The notes under the pieces were generated by a model. It worked only from the letters and a program-made list of their open reading frames with translations, ran no database searches and was not told the DNA's origin. Source: Clostridium akagii DSM 12554 (GTDB lineage Bacteria > Bacillota > Clostridia > Clostridiales > Clostridiaceae). Taken from it: a stretch of DNA of 64,000 bases. The translations under genes were made by a program, and so were the position numbers. This document shows, piece by piece, positions 51,841-61,108 of this stretch. The first letter of the stretch is position 1. Each line of letters opens with the position of its first letter. Where the stretch lies: positions 1 to 64,000 of the forward strand of contig NZ_JMLK01000006.1 in NCBI RefSeq assembly GCF_000686725.1, in the 5' to 3' direction.

Positions 51841-52476
51841 GTGGTAAGTTTTATATTTTCTAAATTTTTTAAATTAATACCTGAAAAACGGTTACGTATT
51901 TTGAATTCAGCTATGAAGGAATTTTCACAAAAAGGTTTTAAGAACGCATCAACGGATGTGATTGTGAATAATGCTTCTATTTCTAAAGGAGCTTTATTTT
52001 ACTATTTCAAGAATAAAAAGGAATTATTTTTATTCTTGTATGATTACGCTATAAATATTATTAAAAATGAAATCTTAATGAAATTTAATGATGATGAAAA
52101 AGATATTTTTGCCAGAAGACTCCAGGCAAGTATGCTTAAAATTGAAATATTGAATAAGTATCCTGAAATATACCAATTCACAACAGTTGCATATATGGAA
52201 GACTCTGCTGAGGTGAAAAGTGAACTGGAGATTAGAAATAGGGAGATAATTGCAATTGGTAAAGGGTTTTTAAATGAAGGAATTGACACTTCAAAATTCA
52301 AGGAAGATATAGATATTAATAGTGCAATTGACATTATAACATGGACTATTGATGGTTTTACAAATAAACAAATGGAAAAAATAAAGAATATCCCATTTGA
52401 GAAAATAAATCTTAATGAATTGTTAGAACAAATGAATACTTATCTAGAAATGTTGAAAAAAAGTTTCTATAAATAA
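51841..52476 (+). CDS. TetR-family transcriptional regulator
   Basis: 211 codons from GTG, immediately after GAAGG; the exact start is uncertain since no ATG is in frame. Helix-turn-helix: ILNSAMKEFSQKGFKNASTD, VNNASISKGALFYYFKNKKE. The C-terminal ligand domain is helical with an acidic IREIIAIGK region. It is followed 32 bp later by an ABC-2 exporter, which it probably represses along with itself via the TTGAC-GTCAA operators. Confidence 0.88.
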   Translation: MVSFIFSKFFKLIPEKRLRILNSAMKEFSQKGFKNASTDVIVNNASISKGALFYYFKNKKELFLFLYDYAINIIKNEILMKFNDDEKDIFARRLQASMLKIEILNKYPEIYQFTTVAYMEDSAEVKSELEIRNREIIAIGKGFLNEGIDTSKFKEDIDINSAIDIITWTIDGFTNKQMEKIKNIPFEKINLNELLEQMNTYLEMLKKSFYK

Positions 52477-52508
52477 CTTTAAATTACCTTGAAGGAGGAA
52501 TCTTTGTC

Positions 52509-53399
52509 GTGAATACTATTGAAATTAAACAATTGACCAAAGATTACGGAAATAAAAGGGGGGTATTTGACTTAGATCTTTCAATAAAAAAGGGTGAGGT
52601 ATTTGGATTTTTAGGACCCAATGGGGCCGGAAAGACTACCACAATAAGACATCTTATGGGGTTTACTCATCCTGAAAAAGGTGAATGTTATATTAATGGC
52701 TTGGACTGTAGCACGCAAAGCCATATAATTCAGAAAAGTCTTGGATACCTTCCAGGGGAAATTGCGTTTATGGATGATATGGGTGGTCTTGAATTTATAA
52801 AATTTATTGCACAAATGAAAGGTATCAAAGATTTCAGCCGGGCTGAGGAAATAATTGATATGTTTAAATTAGACCCAAATGGTAAAATTAAAAAAATGTC
52901 TAAGGGCATGAAGCAAAAGATTGGAATCGTATGTGCCTTTATGCATAATCCGGATATTCTAATTCTTGATGAACCTACAAGTGGGCTTGACCCATTGATG
53001 CAAAATAAATTTCTCGAACTTATATTATTAGAAAAAGAAAAAGGTAAAACAATATTTATGTCATCTCATAATTTTGAAGAGATTGAACGAAGCTGTGACC
53101 GCACAGCCATTATCAAAGAAGGTCATTTAGTTGCTGTTGAAGATATGGAAACACTGTCCCAATCAAAAAGTAAATTTTATATTATCACTTTTTTAACAGA
53201 AAAAATGGTTTCAAGCTTTGCTAAAGAGGGATTTGAAGTAAAAAAAATTAAGGAAAATCAGGTAACAGTATATATTAAGGGTAATATAATGCCGCTAATA
53301 CGAGCTCTGAATAAATATGAAGTTAGCAATCTTGATGTGAAGACCCAGACTCTTGAAGAGTTATTTATGCATTATTACGGAGGTGAAAAAAATGTTTAG
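52509..53399 (+). CDS. ABC transporter ATPase
   Basis: 296 residues from GTG with AAGGAGGAATC upstream. Walker A GPNGAGKTT, signature variant MSKGMKQK, Walker B ILILDEPTSGLDP, H-loop SSHNFEEIE. The signature Lys in place of the second Gly is common in the YhcH/BcrA-like branch that exports lipids or peptides. Overlaps the permease start by 8 bp. Controlled with TetR as a three-gene operon. Confidence 0.92.
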   Translation: MNTIEIKQLTKDYGNKRGVFDLDLSIKKGEVFGFLGPNGAGKTTTIRHLMGFTHPEKGECYINGLDCSTQSHIIQKSLGYLPGEIAFMDDMGGLEFIKFIAQMKGIKDFSRAEEIIDMFKLDPNGKIKKMSKGMKQKIGIVCAFMHNPDILILDEPTSGLDPLMQNKFLELILLEKEKGKTIFMSSHNFEEIERSCDRTAIIKEGHLVAVEDMETLSQSKSKFYIITFLTEKMVSSFAKEGFEVKKIKENQVTVYIKGNIMPLIRALNKYEVSNLDVKTQTLEELFMHYYGGEKNV

Positions 53400-54189
53400 T
53401 TTGACTCTATTTAAGCGTGAAATGAAATCTAATAATAAGCTACTCATAATATTTATTTATATATTAACCCTATATACTGTGATGATTGTATACATGTTTA
53501 ACCCTGATAGCAGCAAATCTTTTGATGCAATAATTAAATTAATGCCAGGTTTAATGAAGGCTGCTGGTTTTGTTTCTGGTGGAGGTACCCTTATTGGATC
53601 TATAGCAACGGGGTTATATGGCATGATAGTTTTAATGTTCCCAATGGCATTTTCTATTATTCTTGGAAATAAACTAGTAGCAGGGTATGTGGATCGTGGA
53701 TCAATGGCATGCCTTTTAGCTACTCCAAATAAAAGGGTAAAGATTGCATTAACACAGGCCTTATGTTTGTGGGTAAGTATTGGTATTCTAATTATTTATG
53801 TAACAGTTGCAATAATAATTGCCAGTGCAATAATGCATCCAGGATTGCTTGACATTGGTAAGTTAATACTGATAAATGTGGTTGTATATTTTCTTCATAT
53901 AGCCATAAGTGGGATATGCTTTTTTGCATCATGTATAAGTAATGACACTAAGCGTTCATTTACTATAGGTGCGGGTATACCTGTTGCTTTTTTCCTAATA
54001 CAGATGCTATCAAATATGGGTGGAAATCTAAAAAATCTGAAATATTTCACAATATTCACTCTGTTTAATGCAAATGATATTATTGCTGGAAAGAATGTAG
54101 TTTTTCCTATATTAATATTAGTAGCAGTGGCAATCGTTTTGTATGGTTTGGCTATACTTATATTTTCTAGAAGAGATTTACCATTGTAA
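53392..54189 (+). CDS. ABC-2 type permease
   Basis: 265 residues from ATG 53392 (GGAGGTG 7 bases upstream, inside the ATPase gene). Six hydrophobic segments; MLFKREMKSNNKLL-like start, GYVDRGSMACLLATPNKRVKI and the C-terminal helix ending FSRRDLPL match the YhcI/ABC-2 permease group. Partner of the 52509 ATPase. Confidence 0.88.
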   Translation: MFSLTLFKREMKSNNKLLIIFIYILTLYTVMIVYMFNPDSSKSFDAIIKLMPGLMKAAGFVSGGGTLIGSIATGLYGMIVLMFPMAFSIILGNKLVAGYVDRGSMACLLATPNKRVKIALTQALCLWVSIGILIIYVTVAIIIASAIMHPGLLDIGKLILINVVVYFLHIAISGICFFASCISNDTKRSFTIGAGIPVAFFLIQMLSNMGGNLKNLKYFTIFTLFNANDIIAGKNVVFPILILVAVAIVLYGLAILIFSRRDLPL

Positions 54190-54213
54190 AGTGAATATAG
54201 AGTATAACTTAGA

Positions 54214-54241
54214 AAAGGACGCAGGATTTGATACGTCCTTT
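54214..54241. terminator. Hairpin after the exporter operon
   Basis: AAAGGACG (54214-54221) and CGTCCTTT (54234-54241) form an 8-bp stem between convergent genes. There is no long T-run. Confidence 0.5.
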
Positions 54242-54262
54242 CAGTGATATATTATGCATATT

Positions 54263-54424
54263 TTATTTGTTTGGTTTGAAAGTTGTACAGGCAGTATCAT
54301 CACTAGTATGTGGAGTTTTACCTGTCATTGGGTTAACTTCTAGAGCACTGGCATTACAGCAGCTATCCTTCCAATAGTCGCAACAATCAACACTGCATTT
54401 AACTTCCAATTTAGGTGAATTCAT
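54263..54424 (-). CDS. DUF1540 cysteine-rich small protein
   Basis: 53 residues on the minus strand, GAAGG before the ATG. Contains Cys residues in VKCSVDCCDYWKDSCCNASA and the ending HTSDDTACTTF, the DUF1540 pattern of spore-forming clostridia. Expected to bind a metal; many family members are expressed in sporulating cells. Function unknown. Confidence 0.8.
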   Translation of the reverse strand: MNSPKLEVKCSVDCCDYWKDSCCNASALEVNPMTGKTPHTSDDTACTTFKPNK

Positions 54425-54499
54425 AATAGGTTACCTTCTTTCATTTATATTTTTCACATCACTTAGTATGTCATAAAAAATAAATATTATACAAATAAA

Positions 54500-54524
54500 A
54501 AGAACGTACTTTGGGTACGTTCTT
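54500..54524 (-). terminator. Terminator of the HxlR gene
   Basis: AAGAACGTAC (54500-54509) and GTACGTTCTT (54515-54524); on the minus strand it is followed by TTTTATTTG. It ends the transcript of the regulator at 54599-54934. Confidence 0.8.
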
Positions 54525-54598
54525 AAACGAAGTGGATATCTTGATATAGGATATATTATAATTATTGACAAGCCATAATTGGAATATTCATCTTAAAA

Positions 54599-54934
54599 TT
54601 ATTTATTTATAATATCAGAAAAATTCTTTTTGGACCATGCTTCGATTATTTTTAAGGCGGGAACCAATTCCTGTCCTTTTTGCGTTAATGAATATTCAAC
54701 CTTTGGTGGGACTTCTGGGAATATATGTTTAGTTATTATTTCATCAATTTCAAGTTGCTTTAAGGATTCACTTAATACTTTTTGACTTACACCAGAAGTA
54801 ATCCTTTGTAATTCTAAGAATCGCTTTGGACCTTCAGACAAGTGGCATAACATTACTGCTTTCCATTTACCACGTATAGTTTCAAAACCCAAATCTAAAG
54901 GGCATATATACGATTTGCCATTATATTCTATCAA
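54599..54934 (-). CDS. HxlR-family regulator
   Basis: 111 residues. The N-terminal ICPLDLGFETIRGKWKAVML carries the conserved sensory Cys; QRITSGVSQKVLSESLKQLE is the recognition region and PPKVEYSLTQKGQEL the wing. Divergent from an iron-sulfur flavoprotein gene, with a two-site palindromic operator between them. It is not a recent copy of the 2272 HxlR: only family residues are shared. Confidence 0.88.
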   Translation of the reverse strand: MIEYNGKSYICPLDLGFETIRGKWKAVMLCHLSEGPKRFLELQRITSGVSQKVLSESLKQLEIDEIITKHIFPEVPPKVEYSLTQKGQELVPALKIIEAWSKKNFSDIINK

Positions 54935-54967
54935 AATATTATCACCTACCTTAGCATAAGCCCATTT

Positions 54968-55000
54968 CCTACTTTAAAGTAGGTTATCTAACTTTAAAGT
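54968..55000. promoter_or_regulatory. Two-site HxlR operator
   Basis: CCTACTTTAAAGTAGG (54968-54983) is a perfect palindrome. Its core ACTTTAAAGT (54971-54980) recurs at 54991-55000, exactly 20 bp away, two helical turns. It lies between the divergent HxlR and flavoprotein genes. Confidence 0.75.
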
Positions 55001-55110
55001 GCCTACTTACTCAGAAGTATTAAGTTGAGTATACTATATTTAGTGCCCAGAGGTAAAGGCATTTAATTCAAATATGCTGCATTAATAAAATATAAAGTGA
55101 GGTAAAATAT

Positions 55111-55743
55111 ATGAAAGTAGTTGCATTTAACGGAAGTCCAAATAAAGAAGGAAACACATTCCATGGCATAAAAATGGTTGCCGAGGAACTACAAAAAGAA
55201 GGTATAGAAGTAGAAATTGTTCATGTGGGTAATAAGGCAATAAGGGGATGTCTTGCCTGTAATGGTTGTGTAAGAAATCAAAATGAAAAATGTGTGATTA
55301 AGGATGAAGTAAATGAATGGATTCAAAAAATGAAACAAGCAGATGGTATAATATTAGCCTCACCTGTTCATTATGCATCAATAGGTGGAACAATGAAATC
55401 ATTTTTAGACAGAGCATTTTATGTTACAAGCGTAAACAAATCCATGCTAAGACATAAGGTTGGAGCTTCAGTTGTTGCTGTTAGACGTGCTGGAGGTGTT
55501 CCGACTTTTGATCAATTGAATAATTATATTAATTATTCAGAGATGCTTATGCCAAGTTCAAACTATTGGAATGTAATAAATGGAACAGCTCCAGGTGAAG
55601 TTAAGCAAGATGAAGAAGGTAAACAGATTATGAGAGTCCTTGGTAAAAACATGGCATGGCTTATGAAATTAGTTGAAAACGGAAAAGGTAAGGTTGAAGA
55701 ACCTGAAAATGAAGATAAAATATTCTATAACTTTATTAGATAA
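55111..55743 (+). CDS. Iron-sulfur flavoprotein (NADPH-dependent FMN reductase family)
   Basis: 210 residues. FNGSPNKEGNTFHGIKM is the FMN loop, CLACNGC plus a further Cys (NEKCVIKDE) the cluster or thiol motif, and ILASPVHYASIGGTMKSFLDRAF the second flavin loop. Reduces quinones, nitro compounds or iron centres. Likely controlled by the divergent HxlR. AGTGAGGTAAAAT precedes the ATG. Confidence 0.88.
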   Translation: MKVVAFNGSPNKEGNTFHGIKMVAEELQKEGIEVEIVHVGNKAIRGCLACNGCVRNQNEKCVIKDEVNEWIQKMKQADGIILASPVHYASIGGTMKSFLDRAFYVTSVNKSMLRHKVGASVVAVRRAGGVPTFDQLNNYINYSEMLMPSSNYWNVINGTAPGEVKQDEEGKQIMRVLGKNMAWLMKLVENGKGKVEEPENEDKIFYNFIR

Positions 55744-55846
55744 GATACAAAAAAAGAAAAATGAAATTGAAAGAGCAATGGAAAAAGGATTATTTCCCAA
55801 TAATGTAGAATAAAGTATTTAAAATACAATATTGGGGGATGCTAAT

Positions 55847-56092
55847 ATGATATATGGGAATAGATTACCTGATAATTATGCAAATTCTAAAGAGGTTTCA
55901 GCAAAACCAATAAGAATACATTTTAATCAAGGTGATAGTTTAATTATTGACGTAAAAGAAATTAATGATATTTTAGAGTGGCTTAATAGTGACGACAAAA
56001 GCTATTATAAGTTTCAAGATGCAAGAAATGAAAATAGAACCTTGTATATACAAAAAAATTCTATTAAGTATATTGAACAATTTACTGGTTAA
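55847..56092 (+). CDS. Hypothetical 81-residue protein
   Basis: ATG 55847 lies 7 bases after GGGGGA; an earlier TTG overlaps that site. The protein has alternating strands (KPIRIHFNQGDSLIIDVKE, RTLYIQKNSIKYIEQF), resembling small beta proteins of clostridia, without known function. Confidence 0.6.
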   Translation: MIYGNRLPDNYANSKEVSAKPIRIHFNQGDSLIIDVKEINDILEWLNSDDKSYYKFQDARNENRTLYIQKNSIKYIEQFTG

Positions 56093-56105
56093 ATATTTAA
56101 GCAGT

Positions 56106-56142
56106 AAAAAAAGCACATCTTTTTGTAAGAGTGCTTTTTTTT
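56106..56142. terminator. Bidirectional terminator
   Basis: A7GCAC and GTGCT8 arms around an inner TCTT/AAGA pair, between convergent genes 55847-56092 and 56151-56810. A- and T-runs allow use from both sides. Confidence 0.8.
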
Positions 56143-56150
56143 ATGTAAAA

Positions 56151-56810
56151 TTATTGAGAGTTATTACTATAAATTATTCCATATAATGCAAGCACATATG
56201 TAATCCATATTATAATTTCGGAATTAGATACAATAGTTGTCTGGGTCACAGCTATTAAACTATCTGATAGAAAAAATATAAAAGCTCCTAGGGCAGTTTT
56301 TATGTATTTTTTACCATTAATATATAAGGATACTGCCACTGAGGCCATAGTTCCTATAATCAATCCATATATTAAGCTGGCAAAACTGAATAATTCACCA
56401 CTAGGTGTATTCCTTAAAAATATATTCCATAGGATTAAAAAATATAAGTAATATATTATTGTAGCAACGCAAAATCCAAAGTTCATAACTTTACCGTTGT
56501 TATCATGAATGGTATTTACATAAGCTATTATGAATAATATATGAGCAATTGCAAACGCGCCCATGCCAATCATGGTTCCACCTGGAATGAATTTAGATAA
56601 TAGCATATCTCCTGTAAAACAAAATACTACAGCTATTGATACAAATCTGTTATATGTGTTTTTCTTTTCTAGCCATATGTATAATGCAGTTAAAAGGTAT
56701 ATAAAACTAATAGATACTGCAGTATATCTATTAAGGTCCTTAAAATTATCAATAATCATACCAATTAAGAAAAGGACTGTTTGAAACAATAGCACCCATT
56801 TTAATGACAA
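56151..56810 (-). CDS. YhhN/TMEM86-family membrane protein (lysoplasmalogenase-like)
   Basis: 219 residues with about eight hydrophobic segments. Family marks are FCFTGDMLLSKFIPGG, MGAFAIAHILFIIAY and GAFIFFLSDSLIA, with the conserved Asp residues in membrane helices. Eukaryotic TMEM86B hydrolyses lysoplasmalogens; clostridia contain plasmalogens, so such a role is reasonable but unproven. Confidence 0.82.
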   Translation of the reverse strand: MSLKWVLLFQTVLFLIGMIIDNFKDLNRYTAVSISFIYLLTALYIWLEKKNTYNRFVSIAVVFCFTGDMLLSKFIPGGTMIGMGAFAIAHILFIIAYVNTIHDNNGKVMNFGFCVATIIYYLYFLILWNIFLRNTPSGELFSFASLIYGLIIGTMASVAVSLYINGKKYIKTALGAFIFFLSDSLIAVTQTTIVSNSEIIIWITYVLALYGIIYSNNSQ

Positions 56811-57026
56811 TTTATTCGATTTAATTGATATATTTTGAATTATAAAAACATCTCGCTTTCTTTTGTGATTTATTTATAGATTATAGTAATAATATAAGAT
56901 ATTTTATATAATCAATTCATTTTAACATAATATAACTAATAATCAATTATATATGAGTTAATATTATTAGGTATTTACTATGATATAATATATAGGTTAT
57001 TGATTTTCATAGGAGGACAAACAAAT

Positions 57027-58469
57027 ATGATAGGAACTTTACTTTTAAATAGATATGAACTATTGGAAAAAATTGGTGAGGGTGGCATGGGAGATGTTTA
57101 TAAGGCAAAATGTCATTTATTAAATAGATTTGTGGCTGTAAAAATATTAAAATCAGAGTTTAGCATGGATGAAAATTTTGTTGCTAGATTTAAAAGAGAA
57201 GCTAGCGCTGTAGCAAGCGTGTCACATCCTAACATAGTCAATGTTTATGATGTTGGTGAAGAAAATTCTATTAATTTTATTGTTATGGAATATATTAGTG
57301 GAAAAACATTAAAGCAAGTAATAAAGGAAAATGTTAAACTTAACGCTTATAAAACTATAGACATATCGCTTCAAGTGGCAAAAGCACTTCAATGTGCTCA
57401 TAAAAACAATATAATCCATAGAGATATAAAACCAGATAATATTATGATTACAGAGGATAATATAGTTAAGGTAATGGATTTTGGAATAGCCAAAGTATCA
57501 GAGTCTCATACAATGACAAATTCTAAAACAATTATGGGTTCTGTATATTATTTCTCTCCTGAACAAGCGAAAGGTTTTGTTGTAGATTGTAGAACAGATA
57601 TATATTCATTAGGTATTGTGATGTATGAAATGGTGACAGGCAAAGTGCCATTTGATGCAGAAAGTCCTATTTCCATAGCTATGATGCACATTAAACAATC
57701 TATTGTTGAGCCAAAAGAAATCATCACTGATTTACCAAAAACTATAAATCAAGTAATTCTAAAAGCGGTGGAAAAAGAAAATAATAATAGATACCAATCA
57801 GCGGATGAAATGATTCAGGCTATAAGTACAATTAAAGAAGAATTTGATTTTAGTCGGAAGTTAAATAATAGGCCAAATGGTGCTACGAAACTTATGGATA
57901 CAGTAGTTTCTGATACAAAACAGGATTGTACAAGGGTCATGAGTAAAAATACTTTTAAGGACAATTTAGCAGTTAAAAAAAATAAAAAAATACTACCAGA
58001 AAATAAAGCTACCAGTAAAAATAAAAAGAAAATAATAATTATAGTAACAATTTTGTTAGTTATGATTACGATTGGTGTAATAGGAAAATATATATCTAAA
58101 AGTTTTCCTACAAGTAAAACCAACACAGTGACAAAAGCCGGTTTAACAAAAGAAATTAAAAAAACACCTTTGGACAGCAAAAAACTTGTTCCTTCGCTTA
58201 TAGGAATTACAAAAGATATTGCAGAAAAAACTATAACTAACAATGGATTCTTAATTGGAAATATTACAAGTCAATATAGTGACAGCATCCCAAAAGGCTC
58301 AGTTATAGGGCAATCACCGGATGCAAATACATCTTATGCTAAAGGGGTTAATGTTGATTTAGTTATAAGCCAAGGACAAAAGGTTGTTCCTGTTACTATA
58401 CCAAAATTAAAGGATAAAATACATAAGGACATAGAAAATCATGTAAAAGGTCCTGAAAAATTCAGATAG
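57027..58469 (+). CDS. PASTA-type Ser/Thr protein kinase
   Basis: 480 residues from ATG 57027 (AGGAGGAC upstream). Kinase domain: GEGGMGDVYKA (16-26), VAVKIL Lys, HRDIKPDN, DFG, SPEQAKGF. A juxtamembrane linker of about 70 residues, TM helix (IIIIVTILLVMITIGVIG, about 333-350) and one PASTA repeat (LVPSLIGITKDIAEK to VDLVISQG) follow. Typical PrkC/StkP kinases have three to four PASTA repeats and sit with a PP2C phosphatase; this has one and stands alone. A stop-free frame from 58462 to 58665 suggests a possible frameshifted C-terminal extension. Confidence 0.88.
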   Translation: MIGTLLLNRYELLEKIGEGGMGDVYKAKCHLLNRFVAVKILKSEFSMDENFVARFKREASAVASVSHPNIVNVYDVGEENSINFIVMEYISGKTLKQVIKENVKLNAYKTIDISLQVAKALQCAHKNNIIHRDIKPDNIMITEDNIVKVMDFGIAKVSESHTMTNSKTIMGSVYYFSPEQAKGFVVDCRTDIYSLGIVMYEMVTGKVPFDAESPISIAMMHIKQSIVEPKEIITDLPKTINQVILKAVEKENNNRYQSADEMIQAISTIKEEFDFSRKLNNRPNGATKLMDTVVSDTKQDCTRVMSKNTFKDNLAVKKNKKILPENKATSKNKKKIIIIVTILLVMITIGVIGKYISKSFPTSKTNTVTKAGLTKEIKKTPLDSKKLVPSLIGITKDIAEKTITNNGFLIGNITSQYSDSIPKGSVIGQSPDANTSYAKGVNVDLVISQGQKVVPVTIPKLKDKIHKDIENHVKGPEKFR

Positions 58470-58661
58470 ACCTAAACACGTAAATGAAGAAATAACTTCT
58501 AACTATGTAAGTCGTGTAATTATGAATAGTGAAGAGTATATTAAAATCAAAAGAAAATTAAAAAAACACAATTTGTTTACAAATATCAGGTTTTGTATAG
58601 TTACTAATACTTCTATTAATGTTAATATTTATGATGTAATAAATATTAAGGGAGTGTTAAT

Positions 58662-59969
58662 TTGAAAACATCAAAGAACAAGAGGTTAATCACTTTTTTA
58701 TTAATGTTCTGTTTCATCGTATTTGTTTCTTTTGAGTATTGTAAGCCAATTAATGCAGCAGAACTTGATAATCAGTCAACAAGTATTCCAAGTTATAGTA
58801 ATAAGTATCCCATAATTATGGTACATGGGCTTTTCGGATGGGGAGACGATGAACTTTATGGAATAAATTATTGGGGTGGATCTGAAAGTTTAAAACAGAT
58901 TTTAACTACTCATGGTTATACAGTTTATACGCCAACCATAGGGTCTGTATCTAGCAACTGGGATAGAGCATGTGAATTATATGCATATATAAAGGGTGGC
59001 ACTGTTGACTATGGGGAAGTTCATTCAAAAAAGTATGGACATAGCAGGTATGGTCGAACTTATCCAGGCGTGTATCCGGAGTTTGGTAGTATAGATAGTT
59101 CAAATGAAATTGAAAAAGTACATCTTATTGGTCACAGTATGGGTGGACAAACGGTAAGAGTTCTTGCCCAATTACTTGAAAATGGAGACCGTGATGAAAT
59201 ACTTAATACCCCATCAGGTAAGATTAGTCCTCTTTTTACAGGTGGACATCACTGGGTTGACAGTATAACAACTATCGCTACACCCCATGATGGAAGTCAA
59301 GAAGCCCATGAACAGGATAGTATAGAGCCTATTGCCCACGATTTTTTTGCGGCAATGGCAGTACAAGGAGGTATTATTAATTCTGATAATCCAGTTTTTG
59401 ATTTCAGACTGGATCAATGGGGGCTAAAAAAGGAGCCGAATGAATCCTATCAGAGCTATTACCAAAGGGTAATTACAAGTAATATATGGAAGCAGACTAA
59501 AGATCTCAGTGTATGGGACCTAGCACCTGAAGGGGCTAAAGAACTAAATTCATGGGTTAAGGCCCAAAATGATATTTATTATTTTTCACTTGCTTGTGAA
59601 GATACCCACAAAGGTTTATTAACTCCTTATGAAATTCCAAATTTAAATATGAATCCTCTTCTTTTAAGGAGTTCGTATTTTATGGGTTCATATATAAATA
59701 ATATATCAGGTGATGTTCCAATTGACAACAGTTGGTGGGAAAATGACGGAATAGTAAGTCTTGTATCTGCAACTTATCCAAAAGTTGGTTCAAATGATAA
59801 AATGGTTAATTATAATGGGACCCCACAAAAGGGTATATGGAACTATTTAGGTCAAATTGATAACATTGATCACATAGAAGTGGTTAGTCTAAGTCATCCT
59901 GAAACTCGTAAATATCTTGAAAATAAATATAGTGATTTGGCAAAAATGTTAGCAAATCTTCCAAAATAA
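58662..59969 (+). CDS. Secreted triacylglycerol lipase (family I.5-like)
   Basis: 435 residues from TTG behind AAGGGAGTG. Signal peptide to about residue 33 (FLLMFCFIVFVSFEY, then INAAE). The mature part begins with YPIIMVHGLFGWG (oxyanion), nucleophile Ser159 in IGHSMGGQ, catalytic Asp in WENDGIVSL and His in DHIEVV. The TGGHHWVDSITTIATPHDGS region matches staphylococcal and Geobacillus lipases, which bind a zinc and calcium. It is exported to hydrolyse lipids or esters outside the cell. Confidence 0.93.
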   Translation: MKTSKNKRLITFLLMFCFIVFVSFEYCKPINAAELDNQSTSIPSYSNKYPIIMVHGLFGWGDDELYGINYWGGSESLKQILTTHGYTVYTPTIGSVSSNWDRACELYAYIKGGTVDYGEVHSKKYGHSRYGRTYPGVYPEFGSIDSSNEIEKVHLIGHSMGGQTVRVLAQLLENGDRDEILNTPSGKISPLFTGGHHWVDSITTIATPHDGSQEAHEQDSIEPIAHDFFAAMAVQGGIINSDNPVFDFRLDQWGLKKEPNESYQSYYQRVITSNIWKQTKDLSVWDLAPEGAKELNSWVKAQNDIYYFSLACEDTHKGLLTPYEIPNLNMNPLLLRSSYFMGSYINNISGDVPIDNSWWENDGIVSLVSATYPKVGSNDKMVNYNGTPQKGIWNYLGQIDNIDHIEVVSLSHPETRKYLENKYSDLAKMLANLPK

Positions 59970-59975
59970 TATAAG

Positions 59976-60009
59976 ATATGCGTAGATTTACCTCCAAATC
60001 TACGCATAT
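59976..60009. terminator. Lipase terminator
   Basis: ATATGCGTAGATTT (59976-59989) and its complement (59996-60009) enclose a 6-base loop, 7 bp after the lipase stop. Confidence 0.7.
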
Positions 60010-60118
60010 TTGGATTTTATAGTTTCTGTGGTCATGGGTTAATGCTTTTAAAGTTTTTAAGTGATATAATCAAGTTAGTTTATGCTAGAACAACCATATT
60101 TACCTAGGGAGGAAAAAA

Positions 60119-60481
60119 ATGAAATTTTGTTGGAGTACATTAATGGTTAAAAATTTAGAAGAATCTTTGAAGTTTTACAATGAGGTGGTTGGGTTAACTA
60201 TTAATAGCAGATTTAATTCAGGATCAGGTGTGGAAATTGCATTCATAGGGGATGATGAAACAAAAATTGAATTGATTTGTGATGAGGATTTAAAACAAGT
60301 AGATTTAGGACATGATATTTCGTTTGGATTTGAAGTAAATTCAGTGGATAAAATGATGACTTTTGTTAAAGAAAAGGGTATAGATATTCAAAGTGGACCA
60401 TTTCAGCCCAATCCTCACATGAAATTTTTCTACATATTAGATCCAAATGGTTTAAAAATCCAGTTTGTAGAGAATATTTAA
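60119..60481 (+). CDS. VOC superfamily protein (glyoxalase I-like)
   Basis: 120 residues; GGGAGGAAAAAA before the ATG. FCWSTLMVKNLEESLKFYNEV start, FGFEVNSVDKMM centre and KFFYILDPNGLKIQFVE end define the two VOC modules. The first-module ligand position is Trp/Ser instead of His, so it may not be a classical metal enzyme. Substrate unknown. Confidence 0.86.
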   Translation: MKFCWSTLMVKNLEESLKFYNEVVGLTINSRFNSGSGVEIAFIGDDETKIELICDEDLKQVDLGHDISFGFEVNSVDKMMTFVKEKGIDIQSGPFQPNPHMKFFYILDPNGLKIQFVENI

Positions 60482-60674
60482 GTAAATAATCAATATTAAT
60501 AATCTGGCACAAAATTATTTTAAGTAACATGGGATTAATTAAGTTAGTTGAAATGTAATTGTGTAAATGGTAAAATGCATAGATAATGTGAAGTAGTTAA
60601 ATTAAATATATTATATGAAATGTAAAGAGGTATGACGAAAGTTTTTATAGTATGTGCTGAGAGGAGTGATATAT

Positions 60675-60827
60675 ATGGGATTTTTACGTTGGCTAGGTGG
60701 AATAATAGTATTTTTTTGGCTATTAGGATTTTTACTTAAAATTGGTGGAGGTTTGATAAATCTGTTGATAGTTTTGGCAGTTATCGTATTTCTTGTTGAT
60801 TTTTTTACCGGGAAAAAAAGGAACTAG
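60675..60827 (+). CDS. lmo0937-family small membrane protein
   Basis: 50 residues, AGAGGAGTG upstream. Two hydrophobic segments with GGIIVFFWLLGFLLKIGGGLIN and LLIVLAVIVFLVDFFTGKK, the lmo0937/DUF5670 pattern widespread in Gram-positives as a stress-responsive envelope peptide. Confidence 0.75.
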   Translation: MGFLRWLGGIIVFFWLLGFLLKIGGGLINLLIVLAVIVFLVDFFTGKKRN

Positions 60828-60878
60828 AAAATATTTATTGAAAAAAGTTTTTAGCATCCAATAGAGTACTAAAAGTTA

Positions 60879-60919
60879 AAACTAAACTGAGAGCCATAAT
60901 TTGGTTCTCAGTTTAGTTT
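60879..60919. terminator. Intrinsic terminator
   Basis: AAACTAAACTGAGA (60879-60892) and TCTCAGTTTAGTTT (60906-60919), followed by more T. It ends the lmo0937-like transcript. Confidence 0.85.
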
Positions 60920-61108
60920 TTTGATTTATATAGGTCTAAACATGTTGAAGTGGACTAAGATGTAGTGGCAAATTTATATCAAAGGAATAATGGAAAGGTA
61001 AGGAGTTATAATTGCTAGTATTCAAATGAAAGATGAAAAATATGGCGATTTATGTTACACTGTAAGCTACATTATTAAATTGACTAAAGATTATCAGGAG
61101 GGCTAGTA

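Noticed and set aside
55744-55812. Short frame after the flavoprotein (ERAMEKGLFPNNVE)
   Set aside because: 22 codons without a start signal; not distinguishable from chance.
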